A stretch of 35,558 nt of DNA, from positions 1-35,558 of the forward strand of contig JACZVJ010000020.1 of assembly GCA_022572725.1 (NCBI GenBank), written 5' to 3'. Shown here in pieces: positions 14,527 to 23,923 of this stretch (its first letter is position 1; every line of letters begins with the position of its first letter). Origin of the DNA: Nitrospinota bacterium. Its GTDB lineage: Bacteria > Nitrospirota > Nitrospiria > Nitrospirales > UBA8639. Below the pieces are notes generated by a model. It was not told where the DNA came from and made no database searches. It saw only the letters and a program-made list of their open reading frames with translations. The position numbers were made by a program, and so were the translations under genes.

Positions 14527-16688
14527 TGGTATGGGGTAGGGTGGTTCACGGGCTTTTAGCGTTCAGTTTCTGTGTTTCAATGATTCCCGCTGTCAGGGCG
14601 GCCGAGGTGACAATTCGTCACCACACCCTTGAGGTGGATATACATCCGGAGCAACATGAAATTTTTGCGCAAGATACGATCCGGCTGGAAGGTCATGTAT
14701 CGAGCGGGTCCTCCCTCCATGTGTTGCTGAATCCGGCCCTTACTCTGGATCAGGTGCTGTGGGGATCTCGCCCCCTTTCCTTTCGGGAACCCCAGCGAGT
14801 TCCCCCGATGAGAAAGGCGGAATCCTTAAAAGGCAGGCCTCCGCGAATCATCGAAATCACTTTACCGGAAGGCATGAAACAGCCCGAGGCCGTGGAGCTG
14901 ACCATGGTCTACCATGGTCAAATTAATGAACCACCCCGCCCCACCCCTGGGCTGCGTTTTGTCAGGCCCGACAAGACCAATGGGCATATCGGGCCGGAGG
15001 GTGTGTATTTGACTGCCGAGACGTTCTGGTATCCGGATATTCCGGGGTCCCTGGCAACGTATCATGTGAGGGTGAGAGTTCCTGAGGGATGGGAGGCCGT
15101 GACCCATGGCCGTGAGGTGGGTCGAATGTCGGAAGCTGGCAAGACCAGAACGGAATGGACGGTAAAGGCGAAGACCGAGGCGCTCACATTGGTGGCCAAC
15201 CGGTTTGTGAAGAAGCAGCGGGATTGGGAAGGCATCGAAATTGCCTCCTTCCTTTTCCCAGAAGACGCGCATCTGGCTGATCAATACCTTGATGCCACGG
15301 TGGAGTATTTGAAAGTTTATACAAAACTGTTAGGACCTTACCCATTTCCGAAATTTGCGGTGGTGGAAAATTTTTTCCCGAGCGGGATTGGGCTTCCCTC
15401 TTTTACGCTTTTAGGGAGCCGAATCATCAAGCGGGGGTACACCCAACCGTATTCCCTCGGCCATGAAATTGTCCATTCTTGGTTTGGGAACTCTGTGTTG
15501 AACGACGTGGATCAGGGCAACTGGGTGGAAGGTCTCACAACTTATTTAGCCAATTATTATTATGAGGAATTATTTGGGGGAGGTGGAAAGGCGAGAGCTG
15601 AGCGCCGAAGGATGGTCTTCGAGTATAGCCTCTATGCCCCTCCTGAAAAAGATTACGCGCTCGTTGAGTTTCATCACAAAGAAAGCCGGTTGGATAATGC
15701 CGTTGGGTACCAAAAAGCCGCAATGGTCTTCCACATGCTCCGCCGAGAAATTGGTGATCAAGCCTTTTTCCGGGGGATTCGAACCTTGGTCGCCACCGGA
15801 ACGGGGACCTATGTCCAGTGGAGTGTTCTGCAGCGGATTTTTGAAAATATTTCGGGACAGGACCTCCAATGGTTTTTTCGTCAATGGGTCGAGGAGCCGG
15901 GTGCCCCAAGTCTGAGGATCACTGGGCAAACCGTGCGGCAAGACCCCCAGTCACCGGAAGGGTTTTGGGTGCAGGTTCGTGTGGCACAGGAGGGCAAACC
16001 CTATCGAATGCGCGTCCTCGCGGCGATTGACCTTCCGGGAAAACGGGTACACCAAACTTCGATCGAACTTCGGGGGAAGGCCCAAACTATCTCAATTTGG
16101 GTGCCGGAACGCCCCACCCTGCTTACTCTTGACCCGGGGTTTGACGTATTACGCCGTCTCAGCCGAGACCAAATTCCACCGATGATGAACCTCTGGGTGA
16201 CGGATTCACAACGATCGCTGGTTTTGCCCAAAGGTGGGTTGGGGCCAGGTCAGGCTTCTTTTGAACCCGTCCTTCATCGGGTTCGATCTCAGGGCACGAG
16301 TGTGGTTCACCGAACCGATGATTCTCTCAACCTGGGAAAAGAATCTATTCTGGTTTTGGGTGGGCCAGGGATGAATCGTCTGGCAAACTTAACCGCTGAG
16401 GGGTGCGGGGAGAAGGTCACCTTGGGAGAGGATCATTTTTCAATACAGGGGAAAAAATATACGGGGCCAGACAAGGCGGTTTTGGTGACGTGCCATCATC
16501 CCACTCATCCTGGCCATGTGAGAACCGTGTTTTACGGACTCTCCCCTTCGAGCGTGGCGAGGGTGGCCCGGTTGTTGTTTTTTTATGGATGGGATAGTTT
16601 TCTCGTGTTTCAAAATGGCAAGGTGATCGCAAGAGGCCTTTTCCCCCCGGGAAAAAATAATTTGGAAATAAGCCTTCAAGCGGCTTAA
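14526..16688 (+). CDS. Exported M1-family metallopeptidase
   Basis: This 720-residue protein begins with a signal peptide (about residues 1-26, ending VRAAEV). An N-terminal beta domain follows. The gluzincin catalytic domain has the zinc motif HEIVH (H313, E314, H317) and the third ligand Glu in GNWVEGLTTYL (about E335). This spacing, one residue shorter than in classical aminopeptidase N, is what I expect for the bacterial branch with a GNWxEGLTTY motif. A helical domain and a beta-rich C-terminal region complete it. The role is presumably periplasmic or outer-membrane-side peptide cleavage; the substrate is unknown. It overlaps ftsY by one base and is followed after 10 bases by the TolB-like gene. 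Confidence 0.88.
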   Translation: MVWGRVVHGLLAFSFCVSMIPAVRAAEVTIRHHTLEVDIHPEQHEIFAQDTIRLEGHVSSGSSLHVLLNPALTLDQVLWGSRPLSFREPQRVPPMRKAESLKGRPPRIIEITLPEGMKQPEAVELTMVYHGQINEPPRPTPGLRFVRPDKTNGHIGPEGVYLTAETFWYPDIPGSLATYHVRVRVPEGWEAVTHGREVGRMSEAGKTRTEWTVKAKTEALTLVANRFVKKQRDWEGIEIASFLFPEDAHLADQYLDATVEYLKVYTKLLGPYPFPKFAVVENFFPSGIGLPSFTLLGSRIIKRGYTQPYSLGHEIVHSWFGNSVLNDVDQGNWVEGLTTYLANYYYEELFGGGGKARAERRRMVFEYSLYAPPEKDYALVEFHHKESRLDNAVGYQKAAMVFHMLRREIGDQAFFRGIRTLVATGTGTYVQWSVLQRIFENISGQDLQWFFRQWVEEPGAPSLRITGQTVRQDPQSPEGFWVQVRVAQEGKPYRMRVLAAIDLPGKRVHQTSIELRGKAQTISIWVPERPTLLTLDPGFDVLRRLSRDQIPPMMNLWVTDSQRSLVLPKGGLGPGQASFEPVLHRVRSQGTSVVHRTDDSLNLGKESILVLGGPGMNRLANLTAEGCGEKVTLGEDHFSIQGKKYTGPDKAVLVTCHHPTHPGHVRTVFYGLSPSSVARVARLLFFYGWDSFLVFQNGKVIARGLFPPGKNNLEISLQAA

Positions 16689-16698
16689 GAGGAAGACC

Positions 16699-17808
16699 AT
16701 GCAGAAATCCCGTTTTCCTTGGAGGAACTTGTTGATGTCGAGGGTCGTAGTTTTTCTCTTCGCCCTCCTTTGCATGTTGGGGCCTGGACGTCTGTGGGCT
16801 GAAGACACCCGTTCTTCTGTTCATAAAACTGAAGGCCACCTGGCGAACATCCGCCAGCTCACCGTGGGTGGGAAGAGCGCAGAAGCCTACTTTTCCTTTG
16901 AAGGGGATAAGTTAATTTTTCAGTCCACCAAAGGGGAAGATGGCAAGACCATTCGCGCCTGCTATCAAATGTTTGTGATGGATCTAGATGGAAGCAACAT
17001 CCATCGGGTCAGCACGGGTTTAGGAAGAGCCACCTGCGGATATTACTTTCCTGGTGGACGGCGTGTCCTCTTTTCCTCGACCCACCTCAGGAGTCCGAAC
17101 TGTCCACCCAAGCTGAAAAAAAGCCACCGGTATCGGTGGGCCCTTGATGATTATGACATTTACTCAGTGAAGATTGATGGGCAGCACCTGCAACGGCTGA
17201 CCACCACCCCAGGGTATGATGCTGAGGCCACGATTTCTCCTGATGGGAAAACGGTCGTGTTTACTTCGGTGCGGGATGGAGATCTTGATTTGTACACGAT
17301 GAGGTTGGACGGGACAAAGTTCAAACGCCTGACCCATGAGGTTGGGTACGATGGCGGGGGATTTTTCTCCCCTGATAGCCGGCGGATTGTCTACCGGGCG
17401 TATCATCCTGACAGTCAGGAGGACATTCAGCGTTACCGGGACTTGTTAGGGCAAAATCTTGTGGAACCTTCAATCCTGGAAATTTTTATCATGAACGCCG
17501 ATGGGTCCGACCGACAACAGGTTACGGCGAACGGAGCTTCCAACTTTGCACCCTTTTTTCACCCAGATGGCCGCCTGATTATCTTTTCCTCCAATCTGTC
17601 GAGTCGAGAGGGCTCTCAAGGGCGCCCTTCCTTTCACCTGTACTTAGTGAATGATGACGGAACAGGACTGGAGCAAATCACCTTCCAGGGCCACTTTAAC
17701 AGCTTTCCCATGTTTTCCCCCGATGGAACCAAATTGGTTTGGGCCTCGGATCGGAATACGACCGGACCACGGGAATTCAACGTGTTTCTCGCTGATTGGG
17801 TGCCCTGA
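16699..17808 (+). CDS. Exported TolB-like beta-propeller protein
   Basis: This 369-residue protein has a hydrophobic N-terminal signal sequence (about residues 14-34, ending RLWAED). It carries several PD40/WD40-like blades, for example ATISPDGKTVVFTSVRDGDL, FFSPDSRRIVY, FFHPDGRLIIFSS and MFSPDGTKLVWASDR, with DLYTMRLDGT-type strands between. Such propellers usually mediate protein contacts in the periplasm. It is not the Tol-Pal TolB itself, since no tol or pal genes are nearby and the N-terminal TolB domain is not seen. The gene follows the M1 peptidase by 10 bases, so the two may work together. Confidence 0.88.
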   Translation: MQKSRFPWRNLLMSRVVVFLFALLCMLGPGRLWAEDTRSSVHKTEGHLANIRQLTVGGKSAEAYFSFEGDKLIFQSTKGEDGKTIRACYQMFVMDLDGSNIHRVSTGLGRATCGYYFPGGRRVLFSSTHLRSPNCPPKLKKSHRYRWALDDYDIYSVKIDGQHLQRLTTTPGYDAEATISPDGKTVVFTSVRDGDLDLYTMRLDGTKFKRLTHEVGYDGGGFFSPDSRRIVYRAYHPDSQEDIQRYRDLLGQNLVEPSILEIFIMNADGSDRQQVTANGASNFAPFFHPDGRLIIFSSNLSSREGSQGRPSFHLYLVNDDGTGLEQITFQGHFNSFPMFSPDGTKLVWASDRNTTGPREFNVFLADWVP

Positions 17809-17886
17809 CTCTTTTCAAAGGGGAATCACCGCCTTCAACGCCGGCCCATTCCAAGCGCCTTGCCTTCCCATTTATGATACTCCAGC

Positions 17887-18975
17887 GTGAGCTCTAACCC
17901 TGCATCCTCCCCAATTCCCTCTCGAAGCGAGAGTTGGTCCTTGGGGCATCCAACCCGATTGAAAACTTTCTTGGCTCTCCTCTTGGCCGTTATTATTTGC
18001 CTTATCGTGATCGGGGCCCTCTCCCAATTGGATTTTCACGTGATTCTCTTTGTCCGGTCGCTGCATCACCCTCTTCTTGAGCGGATCGGTAATGTCGGAA
18101 ACCGCTTGGGACATGGGCTGACCTTAACATTGCTTTGCGGTGGGCTTTTCGCTGTGGGATATGTATGGAAAAAAAATTCCCTTCGTTGCACGGGGATTGA
18201 TGGGGTGATCGCCCAAGCACTGGTGGGCCTTACCACCCAGGCACCCAAGCATTTGATTGGACGTCCACGGCCACGATTCACTCATCAGGATCCCTTTCAG
18301 TTTGGTCCTTCTTTTCAGAGCGGGTTGGATGGATTTCCCTCCGGTCACGCAGCTGGGGGGTTTGCAATGGCGGCTGTGCTCGCGAGGTATTTCCCAAGGG
18401 GGGCCTGGCTGTGGTATGGCGCGGCGTTGTTCGTGACGTTCAGCCGTGTGTTTCGCGGATCGCATTTTCCCACCGATGCCCTGGCAGGAGCGGTGTTAGG
18501 TTACCTGGTGGGGAATGTGTGTGCCCATCCGTTACGGGAGTGGCGGACGACCTTGGTACGAGCTGTGCCCGAGGGCCTGCCGCTCCTAGTCGGGAGCTTT
18601 GCCCTTGTGTGGATCGTCTTTCACCGTTCCTTGGGTGGGGGCTTAGAGATGGGCTTGGTCTGGGCAGGGTGGCTGACCCTCCTCTTGGGGATCGGCATGA
18701 GATTGCGCCTCCATTGGGAGAAATGGGAAAAACAAAGCCACATTGGGCTCTTGGAGGCCAACTTGCTGATTGGTCTAGGGCTCGCCCTTCACACCCACTC
18801 CCTGTTGGTTGTTGGCTTGGTACTTCTCACGGGGATCGCGTGGTGGCTACTCCACAAAGATACAAGAACGGGGTCGGAAACACGAGGTCTAGCCTGGGAG
18901 GCTTTGCTCGGAATTGGGGTCGTTGGCCTCTCCTTGGCCATTCACCAATTACAGGGCCTGATTCCCCTTCACTGA
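17887..18975 (+). CDS. PAP2-superfamily membrane phosphatase
   Basis: This 362-residue integral membrane protein has multiple hydrophobic segments. The phosphatase signature is complete: motif 1 KHLIGRPRPR, motif 2 FPSGHAAGG and motif 3 SRVFRGSHFPTDALAG, with the catalytic His residues in motifs 2 and 3. Such enzymes dephosphorylate lipid diphosphates such as undecaprenyl diphosphate, or phosphatidate and lipid A phosphates. The C-terminal 170 residues add four or more hydrophobic segments beyond the core. The start is a GTG with no strong ribosome binding site. The substrate is unknown. The facing glycolipid cluster suggests an undecaprenyl or lipid A phosphate link, which is an inference. 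Confidence 0.9.
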   Translation: MSSNPASSPIPSRSESWSLGHPTRLKTFLALLLAVIICLIVIGALSQLDFHVILFVRSLHHPLLERIGNVGNRLGHGLTLTLLCGGLFAVGYVWKKNSLRCTGIDGVIAQALVGLTTQAPKHLIGRPRPRFTHQDPFQFGPSFQSGLDGFPSGHAAGGFAMAAVLARYFPRGAWLWYGAALFVTFSRVFRGSHFPTDALAGAVLGYLVGNVCAHPLREWRTTLVRAVPEGLPLLVGSFALVWIVFHRSLGGGLEMGLVWAGWLTLLLGIGMRLRLHWEKWEKQSHIGLLEANLLIGLGLALHTHSLLVVGLVLLTGIAWWLLHKDTRTGSETRGLAWEALLGIGVVGLSLAIHQLQGLIPLH

Positions 18976-19063
18976 AGAGATTTCTAACATATTCAATCCT
19001 ACTCCAATTCCTAGGTCTCCCCTCCTTGGGAGCTGTTCCTCACACTGCTTGTACTCCGACCCA

Positions 19064-20767
19064 TTATCGAAGGAGGGACTCACTCGATAGGAGAGAAAAT
19101 CCATATCGTTGCAACACCACCGGAAACTCCGAGACCGGACTAGGAAGGCGGGACCGCAGGCGGGATTGGAGGATAATCATGGTGCGATGGGAGGGATCGA
19201 GGTGGGGTTGGAATTTCTGGTCTTCACCTGGATTAATCTGGAAAATTTTGCGTTTGGCGTAAAACATCAATGAAGGTTGTTTTCGACCAAACTGAATGAG
19301 GCGATCATCTGGACCCAGATTCAGTCCGGCAATCTCGGCCAGTTCCTGTGGGGGAGCGATAAAGTACTTGTTGAATCGGGGAAGGGCAAGCAGGATGAGG
19401 ATAAGCAAGACGGTAAGAGTCATGCCCCCCGCCACCCAAAACGCCGAAGCCCGATAATTCTCCGTGAGTCCTAGATACCGGATGACCATCACTCCCACGA
19501 GGACGGTCGCTCCGGCGATAATCGGGGTAAGTCCTGGGCCAACCTTGAGGGCTGCAGGAAATTCGAGCGCGATCTTGTCAATGAATGCCTCGTATACCGT
19601 GGGGAGGGAGGCTAGGGCTAATCCCAGCAGGTAGCCGAGAATGACTATGGTCGTCAAGGAGGGACGAAGGCCTGCGGGAGATGGCTCGTGAACGAAGCGA
19701 GACCACACTATAGCGGTCAGGATCGATGCTGCGGGAAACAGAGGAAAGAGGTAGTGAGGGAGTCGTGTTGCCGAAAGGCTGAAGAAAATAAACATCGCCA
19801 AAACCCATAATCCCGCAAACAATGCCAGTCCATTCTCACCGGATGGAGAGAGGACCCCTGAGCGGTAGGCACGCCAGTTTTTTAGTGAATCGTACAGGGC
19901 AAAAGGAAGGAAGCCACTCCATGGGAAAAACCCAAGGAACAGGATGGGGAAATAAAATAATACCGTCCCGCCATGCCCTTCCATCGGATTGGCAAATCGT
20001 CCCATGGTATTCGCCTGGGCGGCCGCTGCATAGTCGGCCCCATGAATGGCAAACATCGCCAAATACCACGGGGCCGCCACCAGCAAAAACACAACGAGGC
20101 CTGCCACAGGGAATCCCCTCCTCCAAAATTTTCCCCACTGCCTGGTCAGAGTGAGATAGGGGATGACTGCCAACAGAGGAATCACGATCCCCACGGGGCC
20201 TTTGGTCAGCATGGCGAGAGCCATTCCCAGATAAAACAACCAGAAAAACTGACGGTCCCTTCCTTCACCGCGGAGGCCAAGCCAAAAACTATAGGATGAG
20301 AGGGTGGTAAAGAACACCAACTCCGGGTCGGTGAGAACCATGCGGCAGGTGGCGACGAACTCAACATTGAGGAGCAACATCACGGCGCCAAAGAAGGCGA
20401 CGCGTGTTCCCAAGAGTCGGGCTAGGAAGAAGTACTGAAGCAGAATCAGGCCAATTCCAAAGAGGGCACCCGGCAAGCGAGCCGCGAATTCATGAATCCC
20501 GAAAAGGGCATACGTTCCGCTGATGAGCCAGTAGACGAAAGCGGGTTTGGCATATCGGGGTTCGTAATTGAGCGTGGGGGAAATCCAGTCGCCTGTTTCC
20601 AACATTTCTCTGGCGGCTTCCGCATTGCTCCCTTCATCACGGTCGGTCAGGCCGAGATCCCCTAATCCTAGTAGCAGGACCAGGCCCGCCAGGGTCAGGA
20701 GGATGGCCAGATGAACTGGGGGTCTTGAAAGGGGTGGGAATGGCAACCGTGGTGAAGGGTCAGCCAC
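19064..20767 (-). CDS. GT39/ArnT-like membrane glycosyltransferase
   Basis: This 567-residue multi-spanning membrane protein belongs to the PMT_2/ArnT group, which transfers a sugar from a polyprenyl-phosphate donor. The first periplasmic loop has the diagnostic acidic motif DRDEGSNAEAAREML, then GDWISPTLNYEPRYAKPAFVYW. Around 11-12 hydrophobic helices follow and a soluble C-terminal part ends the protein. Its start overlaps the stop of the upstream LpxB-N gene by 8 bases, and the GT2 gene lies further upstream on the same strand. A GT2 enzyme that makes the polyprenyl-phosphate sugar, a lipid-A-type membrane protein and this transferase fit a lipid A or surface-glycan modification pathway. 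The sugar cannot be told from the sequence. Confidence 0.87.
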   Translation of the reverse strand: MADPSPRLPFPPLSRPPVHLAILLTLAGLVLLLGLGDLGLTDRDEGSNAEAAREMLETGDWISPTLNYEPRYAKPAFVYWLISGTYALFGIHEFAARLPGALFGIGLILLQYFFLARLLGTRVAFFGAVMLLLNVEFVATCRMVLTDPELVFFTTLSSYSFWLGLRGEGRDRQFFWLFYLGMALAMLTKGPVGIVIPLLAVIPYLTLTRQWGKFWRRGFPVAGLVVFLLVAAPWYLAMFAIHGADYAAAAQANTMGRFANPMEGHGGTVLFYFPILFLGFFPWSGFLPFALYDSLKNWRAYRSGVLSPSGENGLALFAGLWVLAMFIFFSLSATRLPHYLFPLFPAASILTAIVWSRFVHEPSPAGLRPSLTTIVILGYLLGLALASLPTVYEAFIDKIALEFPAALKVGPGLTPIIAGATVLVGVMVIRYLGLTENYRASAFWVAGGMTLTVLLILILLALPRFNKYFIAPPQELAEIAGLNLGPDDRLIQFGRKQPSLMFYAKRKIFQINPGEDQKFQPHLDPSHRTMIILQSRLRSRLPSPVSEFPVVLQRYGFSLLSSESLLR

Positions 20768-21083
20768 TCGGGGCCTGTTTCCGGTTTCGGTGAATAAGGA
20801 CGAGGTTTCGGAAATAGACGAAAGCGCCTAGACCTTGTCCGACAATGAAAACCGGATCCTTTCGGTGGATGGCATAGAAAAGGACGATTATGCCTCCCGC
20901 CAAACTCATGTACCAAAAAGCAGTGGGAATTCTGCTTTTGGCCTCACGTTCAGAGACGACCCACTGCAAAACCCACCGAGAGAAAAAAAGCCCTTGGCCC
21001 AAAAAACCGATGCCCAGCCATACGGCTTCAACCTGAGAGAGGTGCGCAAAGTAGGAGGTCACTTGGGACCAGAGAGCATCCAT
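20760..21083 (-). CDS. LpxB N-terminal domain (lab_N) membrane protein
   Basis: This 107-residue protein belongs to the lipid-A-disaccharide-synthase N-terminal (lab_N) family. It has about three transmembrane helices: GIGFLGQGLFFSRWVLQWVV, IPTAFWYMSLAGGIIVLFYA and FIVGQGLGAFVYFRNLVLIH. It starts MDALWSQVTSYFAHLSQ at ATG 21083. It ends in RNRKQAPSG and overlaps the GT39 gene by 8 bases, which points to translational coupling. Members are usually encoded next to GT2 and GT39 genes and may help transfer or flip a polyprenyl-phosphate sugar. The precise role is not established. Confidence 0.9.
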   Translation of the reverse strand: MDALWSQVTSYFAHLSQVEAVWLGIGFLGQGLFFSRWVLQWVVSEREAKSRIPTAFWYMSLAGGIIVLFYAIHRKDPVFIVGQGLGAFVYFRNLVLIHRNRKQAPSG

Positions 21084-21188
21084 GTGCTTTAGCTAGACGG
21101 CATGGAGAGGTGGGTCTTTAAAGAGAGGTCGAGAAGATTACGGGTCTGGAGTAGGTAGAATAAACCGGAAAGGGGATCATGATCCGCG

Positions 21189-21959
21189 CTATTGCTGGTG
21201 GGGACCAAGGCCTCCGGTCTCTTTTTTTACCACTTTGTAGCGAAAGCACCGGCTTTGCATCCAGCGAACTGCCATGAGGTCATACAGTCCGGCGAATACA
21301 CGGTTGCCGATTCCGTATTTGGATTGGCCGTGGGCTCGCGGAAAATGCTTGACCGGTGCTTCAATCACGGAAAATCCATACATTTGGGCAAGGGCTGGAA
21401 AGAATCGGTGCATTCCCTTAAACCATGGGATCCCCTCCAGCACCTCCCGCCGAAAGAGCTTGAGCGAACAGCCCGTATCAAGGATGCCGTCATGAATGAC
21501 GGCGTTTCGGACCAGGTAGGCGATGTGTGACGAAATTTTTCGAAGGAGGTTGTCCAGCCGCTGCTGTCGATGTCCACACACCAAATCGTATTGGTTCATC
21601 AAGGGCAGGAGCTTAGGGATGTCGGCGGGATCGTATTGCAAATCTCCATCTATAGTGGCGAGCAACCGGCCTCGTGACTGGCGAAACCCCGCGTGAAATG
21701 CAGCCGTTTGGCCATGGTTCCGGTCCATGTGGAGCACCTGAATTTCCGGGTATTCCTGGGCAAGCCCATCCAAAATGGTCCCGCTTCCATCGGTGCTTCC
21801 GTCGTCGACGAACAGAATTTCAAAAGGAGTTTCCTGGGATTGTTCCAGGGTTCCCAACACTTTGATCAATTGGTTTGCGAGGGGTTGGATGTTATCCCGC
21901 TCATCTTTGATTGGAATCACGACTGAAAGCCAGGGAATGGGAGAAGGACTCATCACCAC
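21189..21959 (-). CDS. GT2 polyprenyl-phosphate glycosyltransferase (DPM1/ArnC-like)
   Basis: This 256-residue cytoplasmic-side glycosyltransferase has the GT-A hallmarks: LSVVIPIKDERDNIQPL near the N terminus, FVDDGSTDGSG (about 50-60), and the DxD-type TIDGDLQYDP (about 97-106). HGQSKYGIGNR near the C terminus is typical of dolichol/undecaprenyl-phosphate sugar transferases, and no C-terminal membrane helices are present. It would load a sugar onto undecaprenyl phosphate for the GT39 enzyme encoded downstream. The start may be ATG 21959 or the in-frame ATG at 21953 (MSPSP). Confidence 0.9.
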   Translation of the reverse strand: MVMSPSPIPWLSVVIPIKDERDNIQPLANQLIKVLGTLEQSQETPFEILFVDDGSTDGSGTILDGLAQEYPEIQVLHMDRNHGQTAAFHAGFRQSRGRLLATIDGDLQYDPADIPKLLPLMNQYDLVCGHRQQRLDNLLRKISSHIAYLVRNAVIHDGILDTGCSLKLFRREVLEGIPWFKGMHRFFPALAQMYGFSVIEAPVKHFPRAHGQSKYGIGNRVFAGLYDLMAVRWMQSRCFRYKVVKKETGGLGPHQQ

Positions 21960-22239
21960 TAAGCTCCTTCCCTGGACTGGAACCTGTCAAAATGATCCAT
22001 TGAGCATTTGGTCCGACTACGAAAAAGAATCATGTTGCACCGGTTGAAAGTTTCACGCCCGGGCGTTCGGGGGCGCATTTTACTGAATCCCTGGAAGATG
22101 GGTCAAACGGTTCGGACGGGAAAGAACAAGAGTAGAATGAAAATTCGGGAGTGAGAGGGAAAAGCCCGTGAAATGCAAGGCGTAAGTCGATGGATTGGCT
22201 GTTTCCCCTTACGCTTTTTGCCTCACCCCACACACTTCA

Positions 22240-22926
22240 TCAACCTTGAGCCATCGTAAACCGCATCGTCCCCATGTGGGTCACGGGGTTGGCTTCGTAC
22301 CCCACATAAATTTCGACCCGGTATTTCCCAGGCTTCCATCCAGCGGATGGTGGAAAAAGCTTAAGGTATCCACTTTCGTCCTCTAGGGCTAAATACACGG
22401 TATCCTCTTCAAACCATTGATCTGCGGGTAATCCATCCACTTGGTCTGGATAAAGGCGTCCGATGATTTGATAGGGGGCATAGTGCTTATGAACGCGGAA
22501 CACGACGAACACAGCCAGCGCATCGGTCTGAAAACTCTCCGTGGGCCGAATGGCATAGTAGAGGTGCGCCCGCCTGAATTCGAGGTCTTCTTCAAACCCT
22601 TCGGCGAGGGTTACGTTGAGGAACAAGCCCTTTGGTGATTCATCCGCCGGCCCTGGAGAGTCAGGAACAAGGGTCTCCTGATAGGGCGCGGAATCAGACG
22701 TAGAATCCGGAGGGAGAACGGGGATGGAATCAAATTTTGAAAAACCATGTCGCATGTCTTTTGGGTCGAACGGCAATGGGTGATCTTCATTGGCGAGGAC
22801 CCCTCCTGTGCCTAGACAGAACACCAGAAGGGTAAGTGCTAGAAGGGAGGTAAGTGAAGTAGGAAGCAGCCAAAGGTCCCTCTTGAAGAAAAGGATTTTC
22901 CTTATCTGGTGCCACCCGTTCAACAT
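22240..22926 (-). CDS. Exported protein of unknown function
   Basis: I do not recognise a named family. I chose ATG 22926 (MLNGWHQIRK, 228 residues); longer in-frame starts at 23001 and 23028 are possible but add residues that look unlike a signal sequence. A hydrophobic stretch LLPTSLTSLLALTLLVFCLG, then ANEDH, is a likely signal peptide. A proline/serine-rich linker follows (PVLPPDSTSDSAPYQE). The C-terminal domain is beta-rich: ALAVFVVFRVHKHYAPYQI, VDGLPADQWFEEDTVYLAL and GWKPGKYRVEIYVGYE, looking like an immunoglobulin-like fold. No catalytic motif is visible. It stands alone on the minus strand. Confidence 0.7.
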   Translation of the reverse strand: MLNGWHQIRKILFFKRDLWLLPTSLTSLLALTLLVFCLGTGGVLANEDHPLPFDPKDMRHGFSKFDSIPVLPPDSTSDSAPYQETLVPDSPGPADESPKGLFLNVTLAEGFEEDLEFRRAHLYYAIRPTESFQTDALAVFVVFRVHKHYAPYQIIGRLYPDQVDGLPADQWFEEDTVYLALEDESGYLKLFPPSAGWKPGKYRVEIYVGYEANPVTHMGTMRFTMAQG

Positions 22927-23028
22927 CCTGAGGACCTGTCGTGTAGAAAAGCGAGGCTCTTCGCGTAATCGTGTGGGTGATGTTTGGGTTTTCCCGTTCA
23001 TCCCCCCTTTTCCAAAGTGGGGGACCAA

Positions 23029-23295
23029 AACGATAAAATCTCACCAATGCATTGTCCAGAACGAATGTTAGACAATGTGCCAGCCAATTCTACCCACTCC
23101 ATTCCACGAAGACCCAAAAATAACTTAGACAAAATCGCGCCCAGATTTGGGTCGGATTTGGACGGAACGATTGAGAAAAATCCGAGGCATAGCACGGCTA
23201 TGGTGAGGTTTTTTCGATTGAGGCGCGTTCACAGATGGCCCGAAGATGGGATGCGAGATGTCCAAGTTATTTTTGACAGGCCCTAAGCCATGTGA
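23029..23295. other. Gene-free stretch with an imperfect hairpin
   Basis: No gene is supported. At about 23171-23223 the sequence GATTGAGAAAAAT...GCATAGC faces GCTATGG...TTTTTTCGATTG, an imperfect inverted repeat around ACG. A short palindrome of the CCCCC...GGGGG type lies nearby at about 23003-23027, inside the upstream edge of the exported-protein gene. The region leads into the decayed AmpG-like gene. Confidence 0.35.
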
Positions 23296-23765
23296 ATATT
23301 GGGGGCGGCTCAGGCCGCTTCTAACCTGATGTATGTCCTGGCGGATGCGAATGAGCCGTCTGACGGTCTCATGTATTCGGCGTCGGTCGTCGAATCATTT
23401 TGTGGCGGGTTAGGCACGTCGCTGTTTTTGGCCTTTTTGATGAGCATCTGCAACAAATCCTTTGCCGCAGTTCAGTATGCGGTGTTGAGTGCGTGGTTTG
23501 GTCTTACGCGGGTGGTAGCCGGGAGTTTTTCTGGAATGGCCGCCGACCAATTCGGCTATACAACCTATGCCCGAACGTTTCGCCAACATTGGCCAAACGT
23601 TATTGCTCGTCGGTGTGCAGTAACTCCCGACAGCTAACCGTTCGTCCATCATCATACGGTACCGATTTCGCCATGAACTTTGTTCTGGCCTTTCCGGCCT
23701 TCGCCTTTCTTCCCTTTATCACACGATGGGTGCTTAATCCGTCTGAGAAGGAGGCCAGTGCCTGA
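23296..23765 (+). pseudogene. Decayed AmpG-like muropeptide permease (C-terminal part)
   Basis: The frame from 23299 shows the AmpG-family segment SVVESFCGGLGTSLFLAFLM, SICNKSFAAVQYAVLSAWFG and RVVAGSFSGMAADQFGYTTY. AmpG is a major-facilitator permease that imports anhydro-muropeptides in cell-wall recycling. The family's last helix continues in a different frame as NFVLAFPAFAFLPFITRWV (about 23672-23728), so there is a frameshift between about 23575 and 23650. The N-terminal two thirds are missing, with a stop just upstream of 23296. No functional transporter can be made. Confidence 0.8.
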
Positions 23766-23923
23766 AAAGGACCGGCAAATACCAGCTACTGGTTACCACC
23801 ACGGAGAGAATGTGCTGCCTGACCGTCAGAGGGGAGAAAGAAAAGGACCCCTCCCTTTCAGCGAGCTAATCGGAATGGAACAGTGGGCCTTGAACTGTCT
23901 CCCGCTGGAAGGGCCATGAGCCT

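Noticed and set aside
16699-17808. The TolB protein of the Tol-Pal system
   Set aside because: No tolQ, tolR, tolA or pal genes are nearby and the TolB N-terminal domain is not seen, so only a TolB-like propeller is claimed.
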